Shown in pieces: positions 22,843-30,685 of a stretch of 35,213 bases of DNA. Position 1 is the stretch's first letter, and each line of letters opens with the position of its first letter. Source of the DNA: Streptomyces sp. MA5143a. Lineage in GTDB: Bacteria; Actinomycetota; Actinomycetes; Streptomycetales; Streptomycetaceae. A program made the position numbers and the translations under genes. The stretch covers positions 1 through 35,213 of the forward strand of contig NZ_OLMK01000078.1 of NCBI RefSeq assembly GCF_900290235.1. The letters are read 5' to 3'. The notes under the pieces are model-generated. The model saw only the letters and a list, made by a program, of their open reading frames with translations, searched no databases and was not told the origin of the DNA.

Positions 22843-23208
22843 ATGACGACCACCGGGGCCGGCGCGGAAGCGCCCTCCGTCGCGGATGCCGTGGAGCCGC
22901 CTGTCGTGACCGACCACGACCATGGAATCCATGGGTACCACCACCAGAAGGACGAGCATCTCAAGCGGCTGAGGCGCATCGAGGGCCAGATTCGTGGGCT
23001 CCAGCGGATGGTCGACGAGGACGTCTACTGCATCGACATACTCACGCAGGTCTCCGCCTCCACCAAGGCGTTGCAGTCCTTCGCGCTGCAACTGCTGGAG
23101 GAACACCTGCGGCACTGCGTCGCCGACGCGGCCCTCAAGGGGGGCGCCGAGGTCGACGCGAAGGTGGAGGAGGCCACGAAGGCCATCGGCCGGCTGCTGC
23201 GGACCTGA
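22843..23208 (+). CDS. csoR: Copper-sensing repressor CsoR
   Basis: 121 aa from the ATG at 22843, with GGAGGA just upstream. The four-helix CsoR/RcnR fold is evident from KRLRRIEGQIRGLQRMVDED onward. The Cu(I) ligands are all present at the right spacing: Cys63 (VYCIDIL), His88 and Cys92 (EEHLRHCVADA). The His/Asp-rich N-terminal extension (HDHGIHGYHHQKDEH) may also bind metal. In the cytoplasm the apo-tetramer binds the operator and Cu(I) releases it. No copper pump or chaperone gene is adjacent, so its other targets must lie elsewhere. Confidence 0.95.
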   Translation: MTTTGAGAEAPSVADAVEPPVVTDHDHGIHGYHHQKDEHLKRLRRIEGQIRGLQRMVDEDVYCIDILTQVSASTKALQSFALQLLEEHLRHCVADAALKGGAEVDAKVEEATKAIGRLLRT

Positions 23209-23267
23209 GCGCCGGCCCGGCCGCCCGGTGATCGAATTTCGGCCACCGCCGCGTGCCCGGGGAAGGG

Positions 23268-23444
23268 TTACGGGGCGCCCTGGGCGCGTTCTTCCCCCAC
23301 GCGGAGGACTTCGTCGATGCGGTCGGGGCTGAGGCGGTCCCCGTCGGTGGCCGAGGCGGCGATGATCAGGTCACCGCAGAGCTCGATCTCGGCGAGGGCC
23401 ACGTGGTCATGGACCGCCGTACCGCCTGCCGGAGCCACGCGCAT
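23268..23444 (-). CDS. Small conserved-looking 58-aa protein
   Basis: Reading the minus strand from the ATG at 23444 gives 58 codons ending at TAA (23268-23270), with AAGAGGTG directly before the start. The centre reads HVALAEIELCGDLIIAASAT, then DRLSPDRIDEVLRV. Codon third positions are almost all G or C, and the alternating hydrophobic pattern suggests a folded helix-strand protein. I recall similar small Streptomyces proteins with a LAEIELCGEL core, but no function is known to me. The overlapping plus-strand frame (23253-23480) has poorer bias and no ribosome binding site, so I prefer this strand. It is convergent with csoR and lies downstream of nothing obvious on its own strand. Confidence 0.65.
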   Translation of the reverse strand: MRVAPAGGTAVHDHVALAEIELCGDLIIAASATDGDRLSPDRIDEVLRVGEERAQGAP

Positions 23445-23483
23445 CACCTCTTCTCCGCCGTCACCGACTTCCTAGGGTAGGCA

Positions 23484-23499
23484 GCGGCCCACAGGCCGC
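23484..23499. terminator. Short hairpin downstream of the lipoprotein gene
   Basis: GCGGCC and GGCCGC pair around CACA. It is about 90 bp beyond the lipoprotein stop, ahead of the small 58-aa gene. It is a modest structure and may be a terminator. Confidence 0.35.
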
Positions 23500-23586
23500 G
23501 CATGGCACCAACGGACCATTTCCGGCCCCGCGCTTTCCCCGAGGGATTTCCACGACCCGCGAGGCGAGACCCCGTTGAAGGGCGTC

Positions 23587-24411
23587 CTAGTCCTCCGCGA
23601 TCTTCCCCGCGTAGATGTCCTCCGGCCGCGGCAGCCGTACGGCGACGTGGACGCCGAAGTCGTACAGCAGGGTCGTCGAGGCGACGGCCACCGTGTCCTG
23701 CTGCCGGCCGTTGACGAAGCTGAACCGGTGGCGGACCTTGCGGATCCGGCCCTCGTCGTCGAGATACGCGTCGAAGGGCACCGTGGCGGTGGCGAACCCC
23801 CGGGCCGCGGCGCGCAACGGGGCCCGGTTGCCCTCGGAGGCGGCGCGGGAGGCGGCGGTGAGGTCGGCGGTGCCGCGGTAGTGGCTCACGGGGGTGCCGT
23901 CCACCTCGGCCCGCCCGACATAGGTCGCGGAGCGGGCGCCGCGCAGCACCTCGGCGGCGGCGAACGGGTCGGTGGCGCCGCCGGTGACCAGATTGCCGTC
24001 GGAGAGGGTGCCGGTGTCGACGCGGACCCACTTGTCGGCGGGGACGCCCGCGCCCCGGTTCTTCATGAACAGCGCGCCGGGGGCGAGGAGTTCGGTGATG
24101 GGGCGGTGCTCGCTGGTGCCGGCCGGGTCCTGCGGCAGCAGCACCTGTAGCCGGCCGAGCTGTCTGCCGTAGTCGTAGACGCCCTCGCCGTGGATGGTGA
24201 CGCGGGTGCCGCCGGTGGCCATCTCCATCTCCGTACGGGTCTTGGAGCTGCCCGCGCGGACGAGGGCGGGGGCGGCGCGGTGCAGGAGGTCGACGGGGTC
24301 GGAGGCGGCGGTGTCGTCGCCGGGGGCGCCGGGGGCGCAGCCCAGGGGGGAGACCAGGAGTCCCGCCGCGACGAGCACCGAGCCCGCCCTGTTGTGCCGC
24401 CGCGTCACCAT
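23587..24411 (-). CDS. Secreted lipoprotein, LppX/LprG-like
   Basis: 274 aa from the ATG at 24411; a TTG at 24420 is an alternative. Short basic N-terminus, hydrophobic run SVLVAAGLLVSPLGC with an imperfect lipobox (PLGC, Cys25), then a mature domain rich in beta structure. Patterns such as KTRTEMEMATGGTRVTIHGE, KWVRVDTGTL and HYRGTADL, with DEGRIRKVRHRFSF near the end, resemble LppX/LprG-type actinobacterial lipoproteins, which have an open-barrel fold that holds a lipid. The function here is not known. It is on the minus strand, separated from the small CxC gene by a divergent 146-bp gap. It may be an envelope lipid or glycolipid carrier. Confidence 0.7.
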   Translation of the reverse strand: MVTRRHNRAGSVLVAAGLLVSPLGCAPGAPGDDTAASDPVDLLHRAAPALVRAGSSKTRTEMEMATGGTRVTIHGEGVYDYGRQLGRLQVLLPQDPAGTSEHRPITELLAPGALFMKNRGAGVPADKWVRVDTGTLSDGNLVTGGATDPFAAAEVLRGARSATYVGRAEVDGTPVSHYRGTADLTAASRAASEGNRAPLRAAARGFATATVPFDAYLDDEGRIRKVRHRFSFVNGRQQDTVAVASTTLLYDFGVHVAVRLPRPEDIYAGKIAED

Positions 24412-24545
24412 CGCCCGCAAACCCCCTGGCCGGTCCGTACCGGGTCCTCCTGCCGTCCGGTTAACGACGGGTAGGGGCGGTCGTCACGCGGGTGCCTCCC
24501 GCGGGTGCCGGGAGGCGAGTTGGTGAGACGTTCACCTGCCTTGGG

Positions 24546-24551
24546 TAACGT
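24546..24551 (+). promoter_or_regulatory. Possible -10 of a leaderless transcript
   Basis: TAACGT fits the TAnnnT -10 pattern and ends 6 nt before the only possible GTG start of the 54-aa gene. An in-frame TAA within it rules out a start further upstream, and there is no ribosome binding site. These facts suit a message that begins at the GTG. Confidence 0.45.
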
Positions 24552-24557
24552 CACCGT

Positions 24558-24722
24558 GTGGCACAGCACGACGAGGCGGTATTACCGCAGGAGCACCGCA
24601 CGACGACCGTCGAACAGGGCCGTTTCTGTGTGGCCCGCTGCGTCTGCGGTTGGCGCGGTCCGGCGCGCAGGGCCCGCAGCCTGGCCCGGACCGACGCCGA
24701 GGGGCACGCCGCCGCGGGGTGA
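24558..24722 (+). CDS. 54-aa CxC protein containing a TTA codon
   Basis: Starts at GTG 24558 and ends at TGA 24720-24722. The core FCVARCVCGWRGPARRARSL contains a C-x3-C-x-C cluster followed by Trp and a strongly basic stretch, suggesting a small zinc-binding or nucleic-acid-contacting protein. Codon 9 is TTA (24582-24584), the rare leucine codon in high-GC Streptomyces that needs the bldA tRNA. The in-frame stop at 24546-24548 fixes the start, and the lack of a ribosome binding site with TAACGT nearby suggests a leaderless mRNA. GC3 bias holds along the frame. The function is unknown to me. It converges on the Nudix gene with 18 bp between the stops. Confidence 0.7.
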   Translation: MAQHDEAVLPQEHRTTTVEQGRFCVARCVCGWRGPARRARSLARTDAEGHAAAG

Positions 24723-24740
24723 GGGGCGTGCGGGCCGGGG

Positions 24741-25154
24741 TCAGGCCAGGCGCAGGGTGGTCAGGAACTCGTCGACCAGTTCCCGGTCACGGGGCTGGGT
24801 GAGCCGGGCGCGGGCGGCGGCCGGGTCCAGCCAGAGCACGCGGTCCACCTCGCGGCTGGGGGTGAAGGAACCCGCGGTGGCCTCGGCGGCCCAGTAGGTG
24901 ACCCGCTTGGCGCGTCCGCTCACGAAGTAGTGGGTCGAGGGCAGCCGCGGACCGGGCTCGCAGTGGTACCCGGTCTCCTCCTCGACCTCGCGCAGCGCAC
25001 CGTCGAGCGGGGCCTCGCCGCGCTTCAACTTGCCCTTGGGGTGGGACCAGTCGTCGTACTTCGGCCGGTGGACCAGGCAGATCTCCAGTTGCCCGGCGGC
25101 GGGGGAGCGGCGCCACAGGACGCAGCCCGCCGCCTGGATGACGTCGTCGCTCAT
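24741..25154 (-). CDS. Nudix hydrolase (MutT-like)
   Basis: A 137-aa protein. The Nudix box is complete at residues 41-63 (G-x5-E-x7-REVEEETGY), supplying the metal-binding glutamates. HRPKYDDWSHPKGKL before it resembles the N-terminal Nudix domain of actinobacterial MutT1 and of diadenosine/diphosphoinositol polyphosphate hydrolases. The histidine-phosphatase domain that follows in mycobacterial MutT1 is absent. It cleaves a nucleoside diphosphate linked to another moiety, probably a (di)nucleoside polyphosphate or oxidised nucleotide. The start overlaps the CHAD stop by 4 bp. It is the last gene of the ppk-CHAD-Nudix operon, which favours a link to polyphosphate-type substrates. Confidence 0.9.
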   Translation of the reverse strand: MSDDVIQAAGCVLWRRSPAAGQLEICLVHRPKYDDWSHPKGKLKRGEAPLDGALREVEEETGYHCEPGPRLPSTHYFVSGRAKRVTYWAAEATAGSFTPSREVDRVLWLDPAAARARLTQPRDRELVDEFLTTLRLA

Positions 25155-26239
25155 GACGTGCTCACCGTCTCCTTCTGCCAGGACTGCTGGAACGCGAAGC
25201 GGGCCGCCTCGACCTCGTGGCGCTGGTCGGCGTGCAGGACGCCGAGGGCGTAGGCCGTGGCCGGGGCGATCCGGGGGGTGCGGGCGGCGGCCGCCGCGGC
25301 GGAGGCCGCCTCGGAGGCGTCGCGGTGCCGGTTGAGGGCCTCACCGGCCGCGAGGAGGCGCATGTCCACGGGGACCGCCTGGGGGTGGAGGACCTCCAGG
25401 GCGTAGCGGTGGAGGCGCAGCAGGAGCCGGACCTGGTGCCAGGGGGCGTCCTGGGGGTGGGGGGCGGTGTCGGGGGAGAGGCCGTGGACGAGGGCCTCGG
25501 CGTTGTAGGGGTGGCCGGCGGTCAGCAGGGGGAGGCCGGCGACGGCGTCGCGGAGGCGGTCGTGGGCGGCAGCGGCCAGGGGGCGCAGGTCCAGGGCGGG
25601 GGCGGTGGGGGTGAGGGGGACCTCGCTGGCGAGGACGGCGACGCTGTCGGCGACGGCGTGGAAGCGGGAGGAGCCGAGCGCCTGGAGGGCCGCCGAGTGG
25701 GCCCGGGTGCGGGCGAGGGTGAGCTGGCGGTCGAGGAGGGCGCCCGCCTTCGCGGCGCCGATGGTGAGGCTGCCGCGGTCGGGGGCGGCCGGGGCGCGGG
25801 TGCCCCCGGGTCCGGGGCCCGCGCGTTCCGACCCGGCGGAGCGGCCCGCCACGGCGGCGCCGGCCTGGGAGGGGAGGGCGGCGGTGGCTCCGGACAGCCG
25901 GTTCAGGGCCGCCACCAGGCGGTCCAGCCGGGCCGCGTAGGCGTGTTCGCGGCCCAGGGTGCCCGACAGCCAGGCCAGTTCGGGGCGGAGGGACTCCGAC
26001 CAGTCGGCGTCGAGCAGCGGGCGGAAGGTGTGGAGGGTGCCACTGATGCGGCGGGCCGAGCGGCGCAGGGCGAGCGCCGCGTCGGTGGACTCCTCGGCTC
26101 CGCCGGCCGCGCCCCCACCGGTCTCCCGGTGGGTGCGCAGCGCGCGGAGGAACTCGGTGGCCTGGGCCCGCAGATACCCGGCGAGGGCGTCGGCGGCGAC
26201 GGCCGTGGAGTTCCTGGGGTCAAGGTGTTGCTGTGCCAC
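25151..26239 (-). CDS. CHAD domain protein
   Basis: 362 aa from the GTG at 26239, which has GGAGG about 8-12 nt upstream. It overlaps the ppk stop by 20 bp, so translation is coupled. An all-alpha protein with two CHAD-type halves. RRSARRISGTLHTFRPLLD is the conserved basic helix, although the His of the usual VHxxR motif is lost. RLLLRLHRYALEVL and HRDASEAASAAAA follow. CHAD domains bind inorganic polyphosphate through conserved basic residues, and in bacteria such proteins locate to polyphosphate granules. The position directly after ppk supports that role. Low-complexity Ala/Gly inserts separate the halves. Confidence 0.85.
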   Translation of the reverse strand: MAQQHLDPRNSTAVAADALAGYLRAQATEFLRALRTHRETGGGAAGGAEESTDAALALRRSARRISGTLHTFRPLLDADWSESLRPELAWLSGTLGREHAYAARLDRLVAALNRLSGATAALPSQAGAAVAGRSAGSERAGPGPGGTRAPAAPDRGSLTIGAAKAGALLDRQLTLARTRAHSAALQALGSSRFHAVADSVAVLASEVPLTPTAPALDLRPLAAAAHDRLRDAVAGLPLLTAGHPYNAEALVHGLSPDTAPHPQDAPWHQVRLLLRLHRYALEVLHPQAVPVDMRLLAAGEALNRHRDASEAASAAAAAARTPRIAPATAYALGVLHADQRHEVEAARFAFQQSWQKETVSTS

Positions 26240-28670
26240 GCCGGCGCCTCCGGGCGTCAATGAGCATCTCCTGGACGTTGCGCAGGGGCTGGCCGTCCGT
26301 GTCGGTCGAGTGCCGGGTCCACTCGCCGTCGGGGCCCAGGTGCCAGGAGGAGGTCGTGTCGGACATACCGGTCTCCAGCAGGCGGTTGAGGGCCGCCCGG
26401 TGCGCCGGGTCGGTGACTCGTACGAGGGCCTCGATCCGGCGGTCGAGGTTGCGGTGCATCATGTCGGCGCTGCCGATCCACACCTCGGGCTCGCCGCCGT
26501 TGCCGAAGGCGAAGATCCGGGAGTGTTCGAGGAAGCGGCCGAGGACGGAGCGGACGCGGACGTTCTCCGAGAGGCCGGGGACGCCGGGGCGTACCGCGCA
26601 GATGCCGCGCACCCAGATGTCGACGGGCACCCCGGCCTGCGAGGCCCGGTAGCAGGCGTCGATCAGGGCCTCGTCGACCATCGAGTTGACCTTGATGCGG
26701 ACGGACGCGGGACGTCCGGCGCGGTGGTGCTGGACCTCCTTGTTGACGCGGGCGATCAGTCCGTCGCGCAGGGACTTGGGGGCGACGAGGAGCCGGCGGT
26801 ACGTCTCGCGGCGGGAGTAGCCGGAGAGACGGTTGAACAGGTCGGAGAGGTCCGCGCCGACCTGCTGGTCGGCGGTGAGCAGGCCCAGGTCCTCGTACAG
26901 GCGGGCCGTCTTCGGGTGGTAGTTGCCCGTGCCGACGTGGCTGTAGCGGCGCAGGGTCTCGCCCTCCTGGCGGACCACCAGGGACAGCTTGCAGTGGGTC
27001 TTCAGACCGACCAGGCCGTAGACGACGTGGCAGCCCGACTCCTCCAGCTTGCGGGCCCACTTGATGTTGGCCTGCTCGTCGAAGCGGGCCTTGATCTCGA
27101 CCAGGACGAGGACCTGCTTGCCGGACTCGGCGGCGTCGATCAGCGCGTCCACGATCGGGGAGTCGCCGGAGGTCCGGTACAGGGTCTGCTTGATGGCGAG
27201 GACGTCCGGGTCGGCGGCCGCCTGCTCCAGGAACGCCTGCACGGAGGTGGAGAAGCTGTCGTACGGGTGGTGCAGCAGGACGTCCCGCTCGCGCAGGGCG
27301 GCGAAGATGTCGGGCGGCGACGCCGACTCGACCTCGGCGAGGTCGCGGTGGGTGCCGGCGATGAACTTCGGGTACTTCAGCTCGGGCCGGTCGAGGGCGC
27401 CGATGCCGAAGAGACCCGTGAGGTCGAGGGGGCCCGGCAGCGGGTACACCTCGGCCTCGGAGATCTTCAGCTCGCGGACCAGCAGGTCGAGGACGTACCG
27501 GTCGATGGACTCCTCGACCTCCAGGCGCACCGGCGGCCCGAAGCGGCGCCGCATGAGCTCCTTCTCCAGGGCCTGGAGCAGGTTCTCCGCGTCGTCCTCC
27601 TCGACCTCCAGGTCCTCGTTGCGGGTGAGGCGGAAGGCGTGGTGCTCCAGCACCTCCATGCCCGGGAACAGCTCCTCCAGGTGGGCCGCGATCACGTCCT
27701 CGATCGGGACGTAGCGGCTGGGGGAGGCCTCCAGGAAGCGGGAGAGCAGCGGGGGGACCTTCACGCGGGCGAAGTGCCGGTGGCCGGAGACCGGGTTGCG
27801 GACGACCACGGCCAGGTTCAGCGACAGGCCCGAGATGTACGGGAAGGGGTGCGCCGGGTCCACGGCGAGCGGGGTGAGGACGGGGAAGATCTGGTGCCGG
27901 AAGAGAGTGAACAGGCGGGCCTGCTCCTTCTCGGTGAGCTCGCCCCAGCGGACCACGTGGATGCCCTCCTCGGCGAGGGCCGGGGCGATGTCCTCGTGGA
28001 AGCAGGCGGCGTGCCGGGCCATCAGCTCACGGGAGCGGGCCCAGATCATCTCCAGCACCTCGCGGGGCTGGAGACCGGAGGCGGACTTGGTGGCGACACC
28101 CGTGGCGATGCGGCGCTTCAGACCGGCCACCCGGACCATGAAGAACTCGTCCAGGTTGCTGGCGAAGATCGCGAGGAACTTGGCCCGCTCCAGCAGGGGC
28201 GTGTTCGGGTCCTCGGCGAGTTCCAGGACACGCTCGTTGAAGGCGAGCCAGCTGCGCTCCCGGTCGAGGAAGCGGTTCTGCGGCAGGCGGTCGCCGTCGT
28301 ACGGCGCCTCCTCGTAGGCGTCGAGGTCGGCGTCCATGTCGGGTTCGAGATCGGAGACGACCGCGGCCACCGTGTGCGGGCGGTGCGCGGCTATGGAGCC
28401 GACGGACGGCTGCGCGTGCTGGACCTGTGCCTGGGCGTTGGACTGGCTCATGGCACCATTCTTCCGCGCCGCGAGCATCACAGGCGCGTCGGAGAGGGCC
28501 ACAGGGAGCGCGACGGCGTTCCCGGCGATGTCCGCGTCGATCCGCGCGACGACGTCGTCGGTGCCGCCGGGGTGGGCAGCGGTGGCCGTAGGACGGCCGT
28601 TCCCCGCGCTCTTCCCGTTGCTTGGGCCGTTGCGTGGGGGAGGCGAGGGCTCGGGCGGGACGGGGTTCAT
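26220..28670 (-). CDS. ppk: Polyphosphate kinase 1
   Basis: 816 aa from the ATG at 28670. An ATG at 28451 (743 aa) has a better ribosome binding site (GGAAGAA, 7 nt), but the extra 73 codons show strong GC3 bias, so the longer form is likely translated in some form. The N-terminal domain starts at FLDRERSWLAFNERVLELAEDP. The catalytic core has KARFDEQANIKWARKLEESG and then RYSHVGTGNYHPKTARLYED, whose His is autophosphorylated. Further on is the second basic segment RIKVNSMVDEALIDACYRAS. PPK1 reversibly polymerises the ATP gamma-phosphate into polyphosphate. It is first in the operon with CHAD and Nudix. No convincing PHO box was found upstream. Confidence 0.96.
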   Translation of the reverse strand: MNPVPPEPSPPPRNGPSNGKSAGNGRPTATAAHPGGTDDVVARIDADIAGNAVALPVALSDAPVMLAARKNGAMSQSNAQAQVQHAQPSVGSIAAHRPHTVAAVVSDLEPDMDADLDAYEEAPYDGDRLPQNRFLDRERSWLAFNERVLELAEDPNTPLLERAKFLAIFASNLDEFFMVRVAGLKRRIATGVATKSASGLQPREVLEMIWARSRELMARHAACFHEDIAPALAEEGIHVVRWGELTEKEQARLFTLFRHQIFPVLTPLAVDPAHPFPYISGLSLNLAVVVRNPVSGHRHFARVKVPPLLSRFLEASPSRYVPIEDVIAAHLEELFPGMEVLEHHAFRLTRNEDLEVEEDDAENLLQALEKELMRRRFGPPVRLEVEESIDRYVLDLLVRELKISEAEVYPLPGPLDLTGLFGIGALDRPELKYPKFIAGTHRDLAEVESASPPDIFAALRERDVLLHHPYDSFSTSVQAFLEQAAADPDVLAIKQTLYRTSGDSPIVDALIDAAESGKQVLVLVEIKARFDEQANIKWARKLEESGCHVVYGLVGLKTHCKLSLVVRQEGETLRRYSHVGTGNYHPKTARLYEDLGLLTADQQVGADLSDLFNRLSGYSRRETYRRLLVAPKSLRDGLIARVNKEVQHHRAGRPASVRIKVNSMVDEALIDACYRASQAGVPVDIWVRGICAVRPGVPGLSENVRVRSVLGRFLEHSRIFAFGNGGEPEVWIGSADMMHRNLDRRIEALVRVTDPAHRAALNRLLETGMSDTTSSWHLGPDGEWTRHSTDTDGQPLRNVQEMLIDARRRRRGTATP

Positions 28671-28816
28671 TGCGGAAGCGTCGCAAGCTCGTCTGAATCG
28701 CCGGTTACGGAGACCTTACGTGCGGGATAGCGCAGGGAGGCCCGCCGGTTCCCCAGGTGCGCGCCCGCGTGCCCCCGAGGTGCCCGACTCCTCGGGCCCG
28801 CGCCGGTGCACGCCTT

Positions 28817-28851
28817 CGGCACGCCCCTCCCCCCGTAGGAAGGGCGTGCCG
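28817..28851 (-). terminator. Terminator of the GntR-ABC operon
   Basis: A perfect 10-bp stem (CGGCACGCCC and complement) with a 15-nt loop starts 15 nt after the stop of the last permease gene, in the direction of its transcription. The rest of 28671-28865 is non-coding and includes the ppk promoter. Confidence 0.75.
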
Positions 28852-28865
28852 GGTCCGGGGCGCCG

Positions 28866-29699
28866 TCAGCGGGTGCGGCGGCGCAGCAGCCAGTAGGCGG
28901 CGCCGGTGGCCACGACGGCGACGGTGAGGACGACGCCGGTGGTCATCAGGTGCAGGGGCCAGAAGTGGGAGGCCGGGTGGTCGCTGGGGAACCAGCTGCC
29001 GTCGGTGCCGGAGAGGGTCCTCGCGGGCCACAGCTCGTGCCAGTGCCGGTCGACGTACAGGTGGAACCAGAGGACGAGGCCGAACGCCACGGCCAGGGCG
29101 GGCAGGGAGCGCCGCAGGGCGATGCCCGCGAGGGCGCCGACGGCCAGGGCGCACAGGGCGTACGCGAGGACCGCCGGGCCGCGGTTCAGGAAGGGGTCGG
29201 GGTCGTACCACTCGCCGCCCCGCAGGTCCTGGCCCGCCGACCAGAACCAGCGGTAGACCAGGACCAGGACGGTGGTCCCGACGGTCAGCGCGACGGCCGG
29301 CACGGCGAGCTTGGCGGTGAGCCATCGGGCGGGGGTGACGGACTGGGTCCAGGCCAGCTGGGCGGTGCCCCGCTCCAGCTCGCGGCCGACGAGGGCGGCA
29401 CCGGCCCAGGCGGCGATGCCGTAGGAGGCATACGCGATGAGGGTGCCGATCCAGCCCTCGTTCATGGAGTGGCTGAACGTCATCACGTCGATGCACGCGC
29501 CCTCCGGCCTCCTCCGGCAGGCGTCCAGCTCGGCGCGTATCCGCGCGCCCGAGACGTGCTGCACCCAGAGCATCCAGCCGACCATCAGCAGGACGTACGC
29601 GCTCCACACCAGCAGGGCCGGGCGGTGCACGCGCAGCACGGTCCAGATCAGGCCGCGCGGGCGGGGGCCTTGACGAGTGGCGGCGACGGCGGTCGTCAT
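28866..29699 (-). CDS. ABC transporter permease, copy 4 of 4
   Basis: 277 aa, ATG overlapping the stop of copy 3 by 4 bp. Six predicted membrane helices. It shares with the other three copies the segment RELERGTAQLAWTQSVTPARW, a large first extracellular loop with two Cys (DACRRRPEGAC), and the closing SHFWPLHLM helix. It is closest to copy 3. The last extracellular loop is shorter than in the others, and the C-terminal tail lacks the FHLLRRRTGG ending shared by copies 1-3, having WLLRRRTR instead. It is the last gene of the operon, followed by a hairpin terminator. Confidence 0.85.
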   Translation of the reverse strand: MTTAVAATRQGPRPRGLIWTVLRVHRPALLVWSAYVLLMVGWMLWVQHVSGARIRAELDACRRRPEGACIDVMTFSHSMNEGWIGTLIAYASYGIAAWAGAALVGRELERGTAQLAWTQSVTPARWLTAKLAVPAVALTVGTTVLVLVYRWFWSAGQDLRGGEWYDPDPFLNRGPAVLAYALCALAVGALAGIALRRSLPALAVAFGLVLWFHLYVDRHWHELWPARTLSGTDGSWFPSDHPASHFWPLHLMTTGVVLTVAVVATGAAYWLLRRRTR

Positions 29700-30685
29700 G
29701 ACGTACCTCCCGTACGGCGGCGCAACAGGTGGAAGGAGGCCAGGACCAGCAGGGCGGTGACGGCGAGGAGGACGCCGGTGGTCATCAGGTGCAGGGGCCA
29801 GAAGTGGGACTGGGGGTGCACCTCGGCGTACAGGTCGGTGAAGCCGTTGTCGGCCATGCACCTGGCGTAGTCGGCGTCGGTGTCGATGCCGAAGCAGGTC
29901 AGGTCATTGATCCGGGCACCCGAGCCGGTGACCGCGCCCAGCTCCAGCTGGTCGGCCGACATCGGCAGCCGGCTCGCGGCGGTGCCGGTGAGCGTCTTCG
30001 CCGGCCACAGCGTGTCCGACCGCTCGTCGAGGTACAGGTGGAGGCAGACGATGAAGGCGAAGGCCGTGCCCAGCGCCGGCAGCGCCCGCTTCAGGGCCAG
30101 GCCCGCCAGCGCGCCGACGGCCAGCGCGCACAGGGCGTAGGCGACGACCGCGGGGCCACGGTTGACGAAGGGGTCGCCGTAGTACCACTCGTCGCTGCGC
30201 ACCTCCTGGTTCGCCGACCAGATCCAGCGGTAGACCAGCATCAGCACCGTGGTGCCCACGGTGAGGGCGACTGCGGGAACCGCCAGCTTGACCGTGAGCC
30301 AGCGCGTCGGGGTGACCGACTGGGTCCAGGCCAGTCGGGCCGTGCCGTGCTCCAGTTCGCGCCCGATCAGGGAGGCACCCGCCCAGGCGGCCACGGCGTA
30401 GGAGGCGTAGGCGACGAAGGCACCGACCATGGACATGCCCTCCTCGAAGGCGAACATGTCGAAGTCGACGCAGCCGCCGTCCTGTCCACGGCAGGTGTCC
30501 AGCGCGGCGCGCGCCTGCGCCCCCGAGACGTGGTGCACCCAGAGCATCCACCCGACCATCACCACTACGTACGCGCACCACACCAGCAGTGCCGGGCGGT
30601 GCAGACGCAGGACCGTCCCGGTCAGGCCGTGGAGGCGCGGGCGCCCTCGGGTGGTGGGGGCGGTGGTGTCGACGGTCGTTGTCAT
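29696..30685 (-). CDS. ABC transporter permease, copy 3 of 4
   Basis: 329 aa, starting with an ATG inside the stop of copy 2. Six membrane helices. The first extracellular loop carries the Cys pair DTCRGQDGGC. The last, longer extracellular loop has two more Cys (LTCFGID, ARCMADNG), so disulfides outside the membrane are likely. The cytoplasmic segment RELEHGTARLAWTQSVTPTRW is shared by all copies. A 55-bp block near its 3' end (29715-29769) is identical to one in copy 2 (30701-30755), so recent duplication or gene conversion is likely. Function as for the operon: part of a YtrA-controlled ABC-2-type exporter. Confidence 0.85.
   Translation of the reverse strand: MTTTVDTTAPTTRGRPRLHGLTGTVLRLHRPALLVWCAYVVVMVGWMLWVHHVSGAQARAALDTCRGQDGGCVDFDMFAFEEGMSMVGAFVAYASYAVAAWAGASLIGRELEHGTARLAWTQSVTPTRWLTVKLAVPAVALTVGTTVLMLVYRWIWSANQEVRSDEWYYGDPFVNRGPAVVAYALCALAVGALAGLALKRALPALGTAFAFIVCLHLYLDERSDTLWPAKTLTGTAASRLPMSADQLELGAVTGSGARINDLTCFGIDTDADYARCMADNGFTDLYAEVHPQSHFWPLHLMTTGVLLAVTALLVLASFHLLRRRTGGTS

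Noticed and set aside
23253..23480. 75-codon plus-strand frame after csoR
   Set aside because: No ribosome binding site and weak codon bias; the minus-strand 58-codon frame over the same bases fits better.
28671..28720. PHO box upstream of ppk
   Set aside because: GTAACCGG and TTCAGACG on the minus strand only loosely resemble GTTCACC, and the 11-nt repeats are not clear.
25959..28730. 923-codon plus-strand frame opposite ppk
   Set aside because: Antisense of a clear polyphosphate kinase; no ribosome binding site and no recognisable domain.
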